Shown in pieces: positions 1-8,114 of a DNA stretch of 14,207 bases. Under the pieces are notes generated by a model that was not told the origin of the DNA, made no database searches, and saw only the letters and a list, made by a program, of their open reading frames with translations. The position numbers were made by a program, and so were the translations under genes. This DNA is from JBCAWW01 sp039024315 (GTDB lineage Bacteria > Bacteroidota > Bacteroidia > J057). Each line of letters opens with the position of its first letter. The stretch's first letter is position 1. The stretch is from positions 1 to 14,207 of the forward strand of contig JBCCQN010000211.1 in NCBI GenBank assembly GCA_039024315.1, read 5' to 3'.

Positions 1-882
1 CAACAGCGGCCTACCCTAGAACTCTTTATTTTCAACCCTGACAATGGAGTACGAATTTGGGAATCTGTGGCTAGCAATATCTCCCTCATCAGCCCAATGG
101 CTTTGACAGCGCCTAGCTTTACTTTTGAGGTGATCCTTGATCTATCCACCACCTTTGGTGTTGACGATCGCTTTAAACTAGGCGTAGTTGGCTACGACAA
201 CAATCCTGGTACCATCACGAGTGGAAACGGAGGCAGCTCAGGCAATGGTTCTACCTTACCTGATTATGTATTTGGCAGCTCCGTTGTCTGTGTCAAAAAT
301 AGCTGCGGTATCCGCTCTTCTTGCCCTTGTGAAGGTAAAGGTACGGGAAGCTTTGGCATATTGACTGGACAGCAAACGCCCAATTTTGATCCTCCTGGGG
401 TTGTAGGTCGTAGGCCTTCCTTTAACCTCAACAATAAGTTTATCGGTATCCAGTACAATACTCCCGCCAAAGGATTATACTATCAGGCCGAACTTCAGCT
501 CTCCCAACTCAGTTTCTTCGCTGACGATACCATCCGGAATCCAACCGGAGGGGCACCAGTTATCGAAGCTCGCTCGCATGCGATTAATCATCTTTACTTG
601 GTTCCACTTCAATTACGTTTTAGACTTGGACGCTTTGCTAGTGTAGGGGTAGGAGGCGCAATTTCTTATGCTTTCAATTATCAAGTGGACGAGGTCGAAA
701 CCCTTTTCCCCGGTAGTGGAGGGGACCAAATCGAGCCCGAAATCTTTGGCGACATTAGACTGGGTAACGCCCAAAAAGGCTTGCAACTAGGCTACCGTAT
801 CAGTCGTCATTGGAGCGGACTGGAAGATATTACCGGTGATAGGTATCGCCTCGGAAAATTGTATCTTTCCTACACTTTTTAG
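1..882 (+). CDS. Outer-membrane beta-barrel protein, 5' end missing
   Basis: The reading frame is open from the first base, so the gene starts outside the window; the GTG at 67 is only an internal codon. About 293 residues are visible. The second half (from about nt 420) alternates hydrophobic and polar residues in short strands (FIGIQYN, YYQAELQLSQLSFF, LYLVPLQLRFRLG, GLQLGYRIS) and ends in KLYLSYTF. A terminal Phe after a beta-strand is the usual outer-membrane barrel signature. The middle has a Gly/Ser/Asn-rich stretch and a tight cysteine cluster (Cys codons at 289, 304, 322 and 328), probably in a surface loop. No named family is recognised. An outer-membrane location is inferred from the strand pattern and C-terminus. 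The gene ends 102 bases before the proposed start of the CHAT gene, with a hairpin between them. Confidence 0.7.
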   Translation, partial: QQRPTLELFIFNPDNGVRIWESVASNISLISPMALTAPSFTFEVILDLSTTFGVDDRFKLGVVGYDNNPGTITSGNGGSSGNGSTLPDYVFGSSVVCVKNSCGIRSSCPCEGKGTGSFGILTGQQTPNFDPPGVVGRRPSFNLNNKFIGIQYNTPAKGLYYQAELQLSQLSFFADDTIRNPTGGAPVIEARSHAINHLYLVPLQLRFRLGRFASVGVGGAISYAFNYQVDEVETLFPGSGGDQIEPEIFGDIRLGNAQKGLQLGYRISRHWSGLEDITGDRYRLGKLYLSYTF

Positions 883-894
883 TAGTAAGTAGTG

Positions 895-941
895 AGTATT
901 TAGTATTAAGACGAAGGGGTTATCCTCCTTCCCTAAATACT
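895..941. repeat. Intergenic hairpin with AGTATTTAG arms
   Basis: AGTATTTAG (895-903) is the exact inverted complement of CTAAATACT (933-941). Inside them a second stem (GAAGG with CCTTC, with flanking G-C pairs) closes around TTAT. The hairpin follows the stop of the barrel gene and could limit read-through, but no T-run follows, so it is not a standard intrinsic terminator. The same GTATTTA/TAAATAC arms flank the hairpin at 13833-13893, which suggests a dispersed repeat. Confidence 0.5.
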
Positions 942-949
942 CCATACGC

Positions 950-957
950 TGACTTTG
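950..957 (+). promoter_or_regulatory. Possible -7 element for the CHAT operon
   Basis: TGACTTTG differs at one base from the Bacteroidota -7 consensus TAnnTTTG. Transcription would begin near 964, about 20 bases before the CTG at 984. No clear -33 TTG element is seen, so this is weak. Confidence 0.25.
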
Positions 958-983
958 TACAAGATTCTATTCAACACGCCTTT

Positions 984-3785
984 CTGAAGCAGAAACCAAA
1001 ATATCAGCAATGGACAGCAGGCATTTTATGTCTGCTGTTATTGCCATTGGTTGGCTTGGCCCAATCGGCTCGCCCACTCATTGACCAAGGCGATGCTCAA
1101 CTCGAAAAGGGAGCGTACCAAGCAGCCGTCGATTTGTACCTACAGGCGATCAGACTGCAAGAAGAGCAAGACAGTAGCAGTGCCATCCTAGAATGCTACT
1201 ATAGCATCGGTTATGCCTACCTCCAGATGGGTAGGATGAATGAATTTACCCAATTTGAGCCTCAAATCGGCCCTTATCTCGATTTAGCTGATACTTATCT
1301 AGCTGATGTGGAGGTAGCATTAGGGAGCAGTCATCGTCATTTAGATAATCTCCAAAAGGCCCTTTATTATTACCAAGCCGCTATAGAGGATAGCCCAACC
1401 GATGACCCTGACTACCACTCTACCCTGTCGGCGGCTTACAACAATAGCGGTATCATTTATCGCCGCCTTGGGGACACCGAAAGGGCTCGAATCCACTATC
1501 AAAAGGCGCTGCGGTATTATGAAGACGCTCCGCTCAATTATGCTCGCACCTTAGGTAATATCGGTCAATTGTACCGTAGCGAGGGAGAACTAGCCTTGGC
1601 GGAGCAGACCTATGCGCAAGCACTGGATACTTTGGAGGCCCACCCCGCTAAAGGCAAACATACCAGAGCGATTATCTCGGATGATCTAGCCATGCTTTTA
1701 GATCAACGAGGAGATTATCAGCAAGCGCTTAAGTTTTTACAGCAAGCTGAACGCTGGCTCGAGCAAGGGCACAGTTTTGAGGCTAACTTATTGCGGCACT
1801 ATGGGCAAGTATATCGTCATTTAGGAGAGCTCGGCCTCGCCGAACGCTTCGTCTCTCGGAGCATGGCGTTGCGCGAGGCGCTGTACCCCCATCGTCACTA
1901 CAGCCGTGCTGCTCTACATCAAGACCAAGCCATACTAGACCGCCAAAAACAGGCCTATGAGGCTAGTTTGCAGCAGTTACAGCAGAGTATGTATCATCTT
2001 TCGGGACTTTTTAACCCAAAGGCGCTCACTGATTTGCCAAAGCTAGACCGCATTAGCTATCCGCAGGAGATGCTCAAAAGTCTTGAAAGTAAGGCCATCA
2101 CTTGGGAAGCTTGGCACAGCCAAAGTCAGGCAAAGGAGCACTTGATTGAGGCACATCACACCTATCAACTGGCTACACAACTGGCCGATAGTATGCGCCA
2201 AAGCTATTGGGGAGAGGAAGCCAAACTTTTACTTTCTCAATCAATTTTACCGCTCTATGAGAAAGCCATCGCCAATGCTTTGCGCTTGCACCAACTGACA
2301 AATGAATCGCAATGGTTATTAGAAGCCTATTACTTTGCGGCTAAGAATAAAGCAGCCATTCTGCGGGAGCAACTGCGCCAAGAACATGCGAGTAGCGGGG
2401 CTGGCATCCCCGATTCTCTGATTATCAGAGAAAGAGAATTGCGTTATCGCTTAGCTCAGTCAGAGCAAGATTTATCCCTCCATCCCGACTCTATCGAGCT
2501 CCAAGAGCAGCGTTTTATACTGTACCAAGCTCAACTTAAGGCACAGCAGAGGATTGAAGCCAAGTACCCTCAATATCTACAGCTCAAGCAGGAAGCTGTA
2601 TTTACAGACCCTAAGGCGATACTCGAACGATTACAAGCAGGCGAATTGTTGGTAGAATACTTTTGGGCGGATGAGGTCATACACATTTTTGCGCTCTACC
2701 AAGGAGAGCTCCAATACAAAGCTATTAGCCATAAAAGCCAATTAGAAAATGATCTATTGGCATTTATCGAAAGCCTTCGCGATCCCCAACTAGCAGAACA
2801 AGCCAGTGGCAATGACTTGGTCCAATACCAAAAAGGAGCCTATCAGCTTTACAGGCAATTGCTAGGCGGGCTCTTGCCAGCAGACGAGCTAGAACAGATC
2901 ATGGTCATCACTGACGGACCCTTGGGCTTTTTGCCATTTGCCAGTCTTTGTACCACTGAGGAAACGCATGCAAACTTTGCCCAGCTTCCTTATCTCCTCC
3001 ATATGGCCCCTATCCGCTATTTATATGCGGTTCATACCCTATGGGACGAAGACTTGCCAAGGGCCCCAGAAAACTTTGGTGGCTTTGCCCCCAACTTCAC
3101 TGGGCCAGTCAGCAATGAGCGTTCGGCGCAGCCGGGAAAACTAGCCAACCAAGCTGTCACTGAAATGATGGCCCAAAAATGGCAGGGAGACGCCTTTGTT
3201 GAAACAGCAGCTAGTCGCAGTCGTTTCATGCAAGAAGCTAAACAGTATCAGGTGATCCACCTCGCGACCCATGCCTACACCGACGAAAACGAAGCTAGCC
3301 GCTCTGCCTTCTGGCTCAATGGGGATACCAGCGAAACAGCTCGCGTTTTTGCTTACGAAATCTACCATTTACCGCTTCAAGCACGCTTAGCGGTACTTTC
3401 TGCATGTGAAACAGGTACCGGAAAATTGAAAGCGGGCGAAGGAATTTATTCATTGGCACGAGCGTTCCGCGCAGCGGGCTGTGGCACCACCGTCATGAGC
3501 CTTTGGCAGGTAAATGATCAGGCTACTCAAGACCTAATGGAGGCATTTTATAAGGCTTTAGATGTGGGAGCTCAACCCAGTTTGGCCCTACAACAGGCAA
3601 AGCAAGCCTACATTAACAATCACGATTTGGCCCATCCTTACTATTGGAGTGCTTTCGTAGTGATTGGACAAGACAGTAAATTAGATATCCAAAAGGGGCA
3701 ATGGGGGTGGTGGCTAGGCGGTGGCGTCTTAGTCTTACTGATCTTCGGCATTTTTGTGCGCAATAAACTACCTTTGTCGGTATGA
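984..3785 (+). CDS. TPR-CHAT protease, secreted and membrane-anchored
   Basis: A predicted cysteine protease of the CHAT (caspase HetF-associated with TPRs, clan CD) family. With a start at CTG 984 it has 933 residues: a basic n-region (MKQKPKYQQW) and hydrophobic core ending at GLAQ, TPR helices at roughly 30-345 (repeated A-YxxGxxYxxxGxxxxA patterns), a helical linker, a CHAT domain at about 553-895, and a C-terminal TM segment near 908-926 followed by RNK. The catalytic dyad is visible: His763 in VIHLATHA and Cys808 in LSACETGTG. No ATG, GTG or TTG lies in frame between 883 and 1041. The TTG at 1041 would remove the hydrophobic core, so CTG 984 is preferred; ATT 969 is an alternative. The protease probably faces the periplasm, with the TPRs recruiting a partner. 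Its stop overlaps the next gene by ATGA, which indicates coupled translation. Domain calls are firm; substrate and start are inferred. Confidence 0.85.
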   Translation: MKQKPKYQQWTAGILCLLLLPLVGLAQSARPLIDQGDAQLEKGAYQAAVDLYLQAIRLQEEQDSSSAILECYYSIGYAYLQMGRMNEFTQFEPQIGPYLDLADTYLADVEVALGSSHRHLDNLQKALYYYQAAIEDSPTDDPDYHSTLSAAYNNSGIIYRRLGDTERARIHYQKALRYYEDAPLNYARTLGNIGQLYRSEGELALAEQTYAQALDTLEAHPAKGKHTRAIISDDLAMLLDQRGDYQQALKFLQQAERWLEQGHSFEANLLRHYGQVYRHLGELGLAERFVSRSMALREALYPHRHYSRAALHQDQAILDRQKQAYEASLQQLQQSMYHLSGLFNPKALTDLPKLDRISYPQEMLKSLESKAITWEAWHSQSQAKEHLIEAHHTYQLATQLADSMRQSYWGEEAKLLLSQSILPLYEKAIANALRLHQLTNESQWLLEAYYFAAKNKAAILREQLRQEHASSGAGIPDSLIIRERELRYRLAQSEQDLSLHPDSIELQEQRFILYQAQLKAQQRIEAKYPQYLQLKQEAVFTDPKAILERLQAGELLVEYFWADEVIHIFALYQGELQYKAISHKSQLENDLLAFIESLRDPQLAEQASGNDLVQYQKGAYQLYRQLLGGLLPADELEQIMVITDGPLGFLPFASLCTTEETHANFAQLPYLLHMAPIRYLYAVHTLWDEDLPRAPENFGGFAPNFTGPVSNERSAQPGKLANQAVTEMMAQKWQGDAFVETAASRSRFMQEAKQYQVIHLATHAYTDENEASRSAFWLNGDTSETARVFAYEIYHLPLQARLAVLSACETGTGKLKAGEGIYSLARAFRAAGCGTTVMSLWQVNDQATQDLMEAFYKALDVGAQPSLALQQAKQAYINNHDLAHPYYWSAFVVIGQDSKLDIQKGQWGWWLGGGVLVLLIFGIFVRNKLPLSV

Positions 3786-4606
3786 AAAACCGCATTGTTT
3801 TTTTGGGGCTAATCGGCCTTTGCCTTTCTTTTAGTAGCCTCTCCGCTCAGTCTCCCATTTTGCTTTATGAGGCAATGCCTAGCCAAGAGTTGCAGCGATA
3901 CTACCAACAAAGGGGCGTAAAGTCTTATACCCTTACCAATTATCGGGTTTATAAAGGAGATACCTTGACAAGAGGGGTCTATAAACTCATGCAATTTGAT
4001 CCTTTTGGGCGGATTATTTACGACTCCACCGCTACGGCTATGGGCCGCCAATTTCGCTACAACTATAATGCACAAGGCCAGCTGGATCGTATCAGTAAAC
4101 GAAATATGAAAGGCGACGGCTATACCTTGGTCGAAAATGATAGCCTTGGTCGTAAAATTAAAGAGGTTGAAATCAGTCACCGACTCGATACCAATGAGGT
4201 CAGGACCTATTTTTACGATGCGAACAATCGGCTTAGCCGCAAAGTAGCAACCAATCTCGCGACCACTGCCGAAACCACTTATACCTATGATGAAAGCGGC
4301 CATTTGACGCAATCACTCACGACGACCCAAACCATCAAAGGCGAGGTCAAAACCGGAACGATCTATCGCCGAGACGCTAGAGGGAATATTGTGGGTTTAC
4401 GCGAATTGAAGGACGGAAATGTGCGACAGGTAGATGATTACCTCTACAATGACTACGGACAGATCGTCGAGCGAAGGTTGCCGGGCAAGGGTGAGTATTA
4501 TCGCTATTATTACAATCACCTATCACTCTTAATTCGAGTGGAGGTTTATGACATAAATCGCCGTAACCTCAAGGGATGGCAGGTATATGATTATACTTTT
4601 CATTGA
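3782..4606 (+). CDS. Secreted YD-repeat (RHS-like) protein
   Basis: This 274-residue protein has a clear signal peptide (basic MKNR, hydrophobic core, cleavage near SLSA-QS). From about residue 70 to the end it carries degenerate YD/RHS-type units of the form YxYDxxGxLxxxxxx: FDPFGRIIYD, YNYNAQGQLDRI, NDSLGRKIKEV, YFYDANNRLSRK, YTYDESGHLTQS, YRRDARGNIVGL and YLYNDYGQIVER. There is no RHS core-associated motif and no C-terminal toxin domain, and the protein is far shorter than true Rhs toxins, so it is a short exported beta-repeat protein, not a delivered toxin. The ATG lies within the stop of the TPR-CHAT gene (ATGA), so the two are probably made together. It could be a substrate, inhibitor or binding partner of the protease; this is inference from position only. 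Confidence 0.8.
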   Translation: MKNRIVFLGLIGLCLSFSSLSAQSPILLYEAMPSQELQRYYQQRGVKSYTLTNYRVYKGDTLTRGVYKLMQFDPFGRIIYDSTATAMGRQFRYNYNAQGQLDRISKRNMKGDGYTLVENDSLGRKIKEVEISHRLDTNEVRTYFYDANNRLSRKVATNLATTAETTYTYDESGHLTQSLTTTQTIKGEVKTGTIYRRDARGNIVGLRELKDGNVRQVDDYLYNDYGQIVERRLPGKGEYYRYYYNHLSLLIRVEVYDINRRNLKGWQVYDYTFH

Positions 4607-4609
4607 GAG

Positions 4610-4629
4610 AAGCGTTGCGCGCTAGCGGG
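4610..4629 (+). repeat. Possible degenerate copy of the TAAGCGTT-hairpin repeat
   Basis: AAGCGTT followed by a CGC-GCTA-GCG mini-hairpin lies directly after the YD gene stop. It resembles the intergenic units at 8115-8190, 9350-9370 and 13846-13886, but its loop has four bases and its outer pair is mismatched. It is a weak member. Confidence 0.3.
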
Positions 4630-4639
4630 AGTCAAAAAA

Positions 4640-4681
4640 CAAAAAGAGGGTCCTAAACCACAGTCTAGGACCCTCTTTTTG
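4640..4681. terminator. Bidirectional intrinsic terminator
   Basis: A perfect 16-bp inverted repeat: CAAAAAGAGGGTCCTA (4640-4655) pairs with TAGGACCCTCTTTTTG (4666-4681) around a ten-base loop. The GC-rich stem is flanked by A5 on one side and T5 on the other, so each strand reads as a stem followed by a U-run. It lies between the convergent stops of the YD gene (4606, +) and the DUF4294 gene (4694, -) and should end both transcripts. Confidence 0.93.
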
Positions 4682-4693
4682 TAATATTTTTTC

Positions 4694-5380
4694 TTAGCTC
4701 AAACGATAGTTATAACGCTTATAATAAATGTTGTAACCACCGGTCTCGAGTCCTTTGACGATATCTTCGATCATTTCTTCCGCTTCTTGGTCATAATCTG
4801 CTTTGAGATTGATGCCAAAAATGCGGCTGATACCTTGCCAAAAGACTGCAGCAGCAGAGCTCTTATTGTCTTTGATCAGTTCATAAGCCGAAAGCCCCGT
4901 CTGGCGGTGGATCAATTTGACCAATACTTTGCCCTGGGTACGGGACATCTTACGGACATCATCTTCATACTCACCAAAAAGGCCGCTTTCGCGTTCCTTG
5001 AGGTAGGCCTCACGTTCGGCTTCGGTTTCCATTTGGGCCATGGCAGCGTCCACCTCTTTGAGCACATCCGCTACTTTAAGCGCGTATGGATAGACCTTGT
5101 GGACATTCCATTGGAGGCGGGTATATCTTTGCAGGCGACGGTTGCCTCTGCGACGCTGCCAAGCATTGGGCGACTTAGCGGTAATGTCGATATCATCTAA
5201 TTGGCCGTAGAGATAAGTTTCGCCTTTATACTCATAAACGCGAAATCTTTTACTACGCACTTTCTCTTCCTCAATGGCCGGCTCTTGGGCAAACAAAATG
5301 CTGCCCAGCAGACACAACGGCAGTACGAGACTGAGCCGCAGGAGGTTAATTTGTGATTTGTTGTGCATATCCTGTTTCAT
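4694..5380 (-). CDS. DUF4294 family protein
   Basis: This 228-residue exported protein matches the Bacteroidota-restricted DUF4294 family by its conserved core: KVYPYALKVADVLKEVD near 95-111, RTQGKVLVKLIHRQTG at 147-162, then SAYELIK and AVFWQGISRIFG at about 164-189. The molecular function of the family is not known. The N-terminus has a hydrophobic stretch (LLRLSLVLPLCLLGSILFAQ) ending near residue 32, so a signal peptide is likely and the protein is probably periplasmic. ATG 5380 is used; ATG 5368 (MHNKSQ) would also keep the signal peptide. An Arg-rich segment (WQRRRGNRRLQR) precedes the domain. The gene stands alone on its strand: downstream is the bidirectional terminator, upstream a 244-base spacer shared with a divergent gene. 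TAGCCTTTG at 5401-5409 (-) resembles the -7 consensus but has one extra spacer base. Confidence 0.85.
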   Translation of the reverse strand: MKQDMHNKSQINLLRLSLVLPLCLLGSILFAQEPAIEEEKVRSKRFRVYEYKGETYLYGQLDDIDITAKSPNAWQRRRGNRRLQRYTRLQWNVHKVYPYALKVADVLKEVDAAMAQMETEAEREAYLKERESGLFGEYEDDVRKMSRTQGKVLVKLIHRQTGLSAYELIKDNKSSAAAVFWQGISRIFGINLKADYDQEAEEMIEDIVKGLETGGYNIYYKRYNYRLS

Positions 5381-5560
5381 CTTAACTCAATGCTTATACG
5401 CAAAGGCTAGGCCAGATGTTGTAAATTTATCTTTAACGAAATATATCAAATCCGTCTGATTCTTCATAATTTCCCTATTTCTAGCCTTGTCATAAGTGGT
5501 CTAATTATTGCCTCTAAAATAATGTTGAGGGTGTAAGTTCCTACAAAATGTCAATTATTT

Positions 5561-5590
5561 TTTACAATGGAATATATCCATCATTGTAAA
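5561..5590. promoter_or_regulatory. Long palindrome upstream of the FG-GAP/OmpA gene
   Basis: TTTACAA (5561-5567) and TGGA (5568-5571) pair with TCCA (5577-5580) and TTGTAAA (5584-5590) around a five-base ATATA loop, leaving a three-base TCA bulge. It lies 34 bases upstream of the ATG at 5625. There is no T-run and it follows no gene on either strand (upstream is the start of the divergent DUF4294 gene), so an operator or a 5'-leader structure is more likely than a terminator. No clear TAnnTTTG element is seen between 5460 and 5624. Confidence 0.5.
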
Positions 5591-5624
5591 GCAATAGGAC
5601 AGACACCGCTTGGGGTTTTTTATT

Positions 5625-7991
5625 ATGACATATATTTTTTCGATGCGTCACCACTCAGGGAGTCAGTTTCTGAGTTTGGGACTATTACTCTCCTTGCTTT
5701 TGGGGACAGCTTCGCTGAACGCTCAGGTCACTAACCGATCCGGTCAAGACAGTACGATCTACATTTCGAACAAGGTATTTGTCCCTAAATTTACCTATCC
5801 CTCTGGGGAGCAAAATTGGAGTATCGCCGTAGCCGATATGAACCATGATGGCAAACCAGATATCATTTCTGCTTCCAAGTTAGACGGCATGATCAATATC
5901 CACTACAATGACGGTAGGGGACAATTTGAACGAAAGTCTGCTTTTCAGGGCCTAAAGCACAATCGGGCGCTTACGGTCTTCGATGCCAATCAAGACGGTT
6001 GGCAAGATGTAGCCGTGGTGAGCATGATGGGTAAGCTAGCCATTATGCTCAATGATGGCCAAGGGCGGCTGCGCCAAACGCAAGTATTTCAAATCGGTAC
6101 GATGGCTCATGACATCAGCGCGGCGGATCTCAATCAAGACGGACATCTCGACCTAGTGGCTGCGATTGTTTCGCTCAATACCCTTAAAATTCACTACGGC
6201 GACGGCAAAGGACGTTTTGCCAATTCAGTCTCGGTTCCTACGGGACGAGCTCCTAGAGTAGTCAAATGTGGTGATATTGATGGTGATGGCTCGATAGATT
6301 TGGTAGTAGGCTGCGATGACGGCCGAGTGTACATACACCCAAATCTTGGTAAGCAAAACTTTGCCAAAACCAAAAGCCTCCGCTCTGGGGCCGCTAATTG
6401 GGGCTTAGGCTTAGCAGATTTTAATCAAGATGGTCGCTTGGATATCGCCTCAGCCTCTTATCTAGACAAAAAACTGTGTATCCACCTCAATCAAGGCAAG
6501 ATGCTCTTTGCCCGTGAACAAGTGGTGATGTCAGGAGATCATAACTTTGATCTGGTTATTCGTGATTTTGACCTTGATGGTGATCTCGATATCGTAACCT
6601 GCTCGACAGTAGATCGCTCCATGGGATTTCACCTCAATGATGGTCAAGGCGTATTGGGAGAACGCCAAGCCATGGGTTCAGGCAATTGGAATGCAGCTGT
6701 AGCGGCAGGGGATTTTGATGGCGATGGCGATGAGGACGTAGTTACTGCCTCGATCAACGATCATATGATCAATGTTCACCGCAATATCTCCATCGATCCG
6801 GAAAACAATCTCGAGCAGGACGCCTGTATTTTTGGTAAAGTTTATAATGGCGATACGAAAGAAATTTTGCCAAACGTACCGATAAGCTTGCAAAATGAGG
6901 AGGGAAAAAGTCTCGAAACTCAATACACATCTGAGGAAGGAGACTATCGCTTTTGTCCTCGTCCTCATCACACTTATCAAATCGTAGTAAGAGCACCCGA
7001 CCTCCCTGTGCATGTCGAAGAGTTTGTCATGCCTGCAGAGGACTTGGAAAAAGACATCTACATCCTTCGGCCTACGACCGCCTTTGTGTATGGCAAGGTA
7101 CGGGATGAAGAGACCAATCAAGTGCTACGTGAAGCTCGCCTGCTCTTGACCGATAATCAAAATCAGGTGATTGATAGCCTCTTTACTGATGCCAAGGGCA
7201 ATTACCGCAAGGAGCTGCCGTTTGGCACCAATTATCACTTCCATAGTGTGCAAGAAAATTACTACCCGCGCGACACCTATTTCGACCTTGAAGAACATCA
7301 TGTCGGCAAAGGTCTCCGCCACAATATATTTTTGAAACCAGAAAAAGCGCCAGAAGGCATGTGTATCCTAGGTGTGGTACGCGATATTCAAACAGAATTG
7401 CCTGTTCCTATGGCCATGATTTTGGTACGTAACGCTATCGGCATTGCCCAAAAAGAAGTACAAGCTGACGCTGAAGGCAACTATCGTGTCTGTTTACCCT
7501 TTGGTCAGTATGAATTTAGTACCACAGCAAAAGGCTATTTCTTCCACCTTTCCGAAATCAATATCACCGACTCTATGTATCAAGACGGACTTGATTACCA
7601 GCATGATATTTGGTTGGATCCTTTGATTCCCGGCGCGAAGATTGTGCTAGAAAACATTTACTATGATGTCGATAAAGCCACCCTCAGGGCAGAATCTATC
7701 GAAGAACTGGAAAGGTTGCTAGAAGTAATGGAAACCAATCCAGAGCTAGTAGTCGAGATTTCTGGACATACTGATAGCGATGGGTCGGATGAACACAACG
7801 AAACCCTCTCGCATAACCGTGCTCAATCCGTGGTCAACTTTCTCCAAGAAAAAGGCGTTTATGATGCTCGTATGGTGGCTAGAGGCTACGGCGAAAATGA
7901 GCCCATCGCTCCTAACGACAATAAGGAAAACAAACAACTCAATCGACGGACTGAGTTCAAGGTCTTGCGATTGGAGGAAGGGAGAGAGTAA
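5625..7991 (+). CDS. FG-GAP propeller / Ig-like repeats / OmpA-domain fusion
   Basis: A predicted 788-residue exported protein that tethers a beta-propeller to peptidoglycan. The signal peptide core is LSLGLLLSLLLG, with cleavage near LNAQ. ATG 5625 is used; ATG 5643 (MRHH) gives a more typical n-region, and TTG 5610 is unlikely. Seven FG-GAP/VCBS repeats carry Ca-binding loops DxNxDGxxD (DMNHDGKPD, DANQDGWQD, DLNQDGHLD, DIDGDGSID, DFNQDGRLD, DFDLDGDLD, DFDGDGDED). They begin at residues 71, 120, 168, 217, 265, 314 and 363, a spacing of 48-49, as expected for seven blades. Three carboxypeptidase-regulatory/Ig-like modules follow, near 401, 486 and 580 (GKV.D..T...L..). The OmpA-like domain occupies about 668-785, and Asp717 and Arg732 match the diaminopimelate-binding pair of OmpA, 15 residues apart. 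There is no transmembrane barrel and no type IX C-terminal signal, so it is probably periplasmic. Role inferred: envelope scaffold or sensor. Confidence 0.9.
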   Translation: MTYIFSMRHHSGSQFLSLGLLLSLLLGTASLNAQVTNRSGQDSTIYISNKVFVPKFTYPSGEQNWSIAVADMNHDGKPDIISASKLDGMINIHYNDGRGQFERKSAFQGLKHNRALTVFDANQDGWQDVAVVSMMGKLAIMLNDGQGRLRQTQVFQIGTMAHDISAADLNQDGHLDLVAAIVSLNTLKIHYGDGKGRFANSVSVPTGRAPRVVKCGDIDGDGSIDLVVGCDDGRVYIHPNLGKQNFAKTKSLRSGAANWGLGLADFNQDGRLDIASASYLDKKLCIHLNQGKMLFAREQVVMSGDHNFDLVIRDFDLDGDLDIVTCSTVDRSMGFHLNDGQGVLGERQAMGSGNWNAAVAAGDFDGDGDEDVVTASINDHMINVHRNISIDPENNLEQDACIFGKVYNGDTKEILPNVPISLQNEEGKSLETQYTSEEGDYRFCPRPHHTYQIVVRAPDLPVHVEEFVMPAEDLEKDIYILRPTTAFVYGKVRDEETNQVLREARLLLTDNQNQVIDSLFTDAKGNYRKELPFGTNYHFHSVQENYYPRDTYFDLEEHHVGKGLRHNIFLKPEKAPEGMCILGVVRDIQTELPVPMAMILVRNAIGIAQKEVQADAEGNYRVCLPFGQYEFSTTAKGYFFHLSEINITDSMYQDGLDYQHDIWLDPLIPGAKIVLENIYYDVDKATLRAESIEELERLLEVMETNPELVVEISGHTDSDGSDEHNETLSHNRAQSVVNFLQEKGVYDARMVARGYGENEPIAPNDNKENKQLNRRTEFKVLRLEEGRE

Positions 7992-8114
7992 AGAGTAGCA
8001 AGACAAAAGTATTGAGTACCAAGAAAAAGGGCTCGATGGCTCAACGGATAAGTGGTTTTGCTAGAGTACACTTTAGCCTCGATACCAAATTTATGAGCTC
8101 ATTTATTGTTTTTT

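Noticed and set aside
3809..4312. 167-codon open frame on - opposite the YD-repeat gene
   Set aside because: It lies fully antisense within a well-supported gene with a signal peptide and repeats; it is a shadow frame.
3782..4606. Rhs/polymorphic toxin reading of the YD-repeat gene
   Set aside because: It is too short, lacks the RHS core-associated motif and a variable toxin tip, and has no immunity gene downstream.
8029..8101. tRNA-like stretch with a seven-pair acceptor stem (GGGCTCG with TGAGCTC, two wobble pairs) about 72 bases long
   Set aside because: No D-stem, anticodon stem or T-arm with a TTCGA-type loop can be formed at the required positions, and position 8 is not T.
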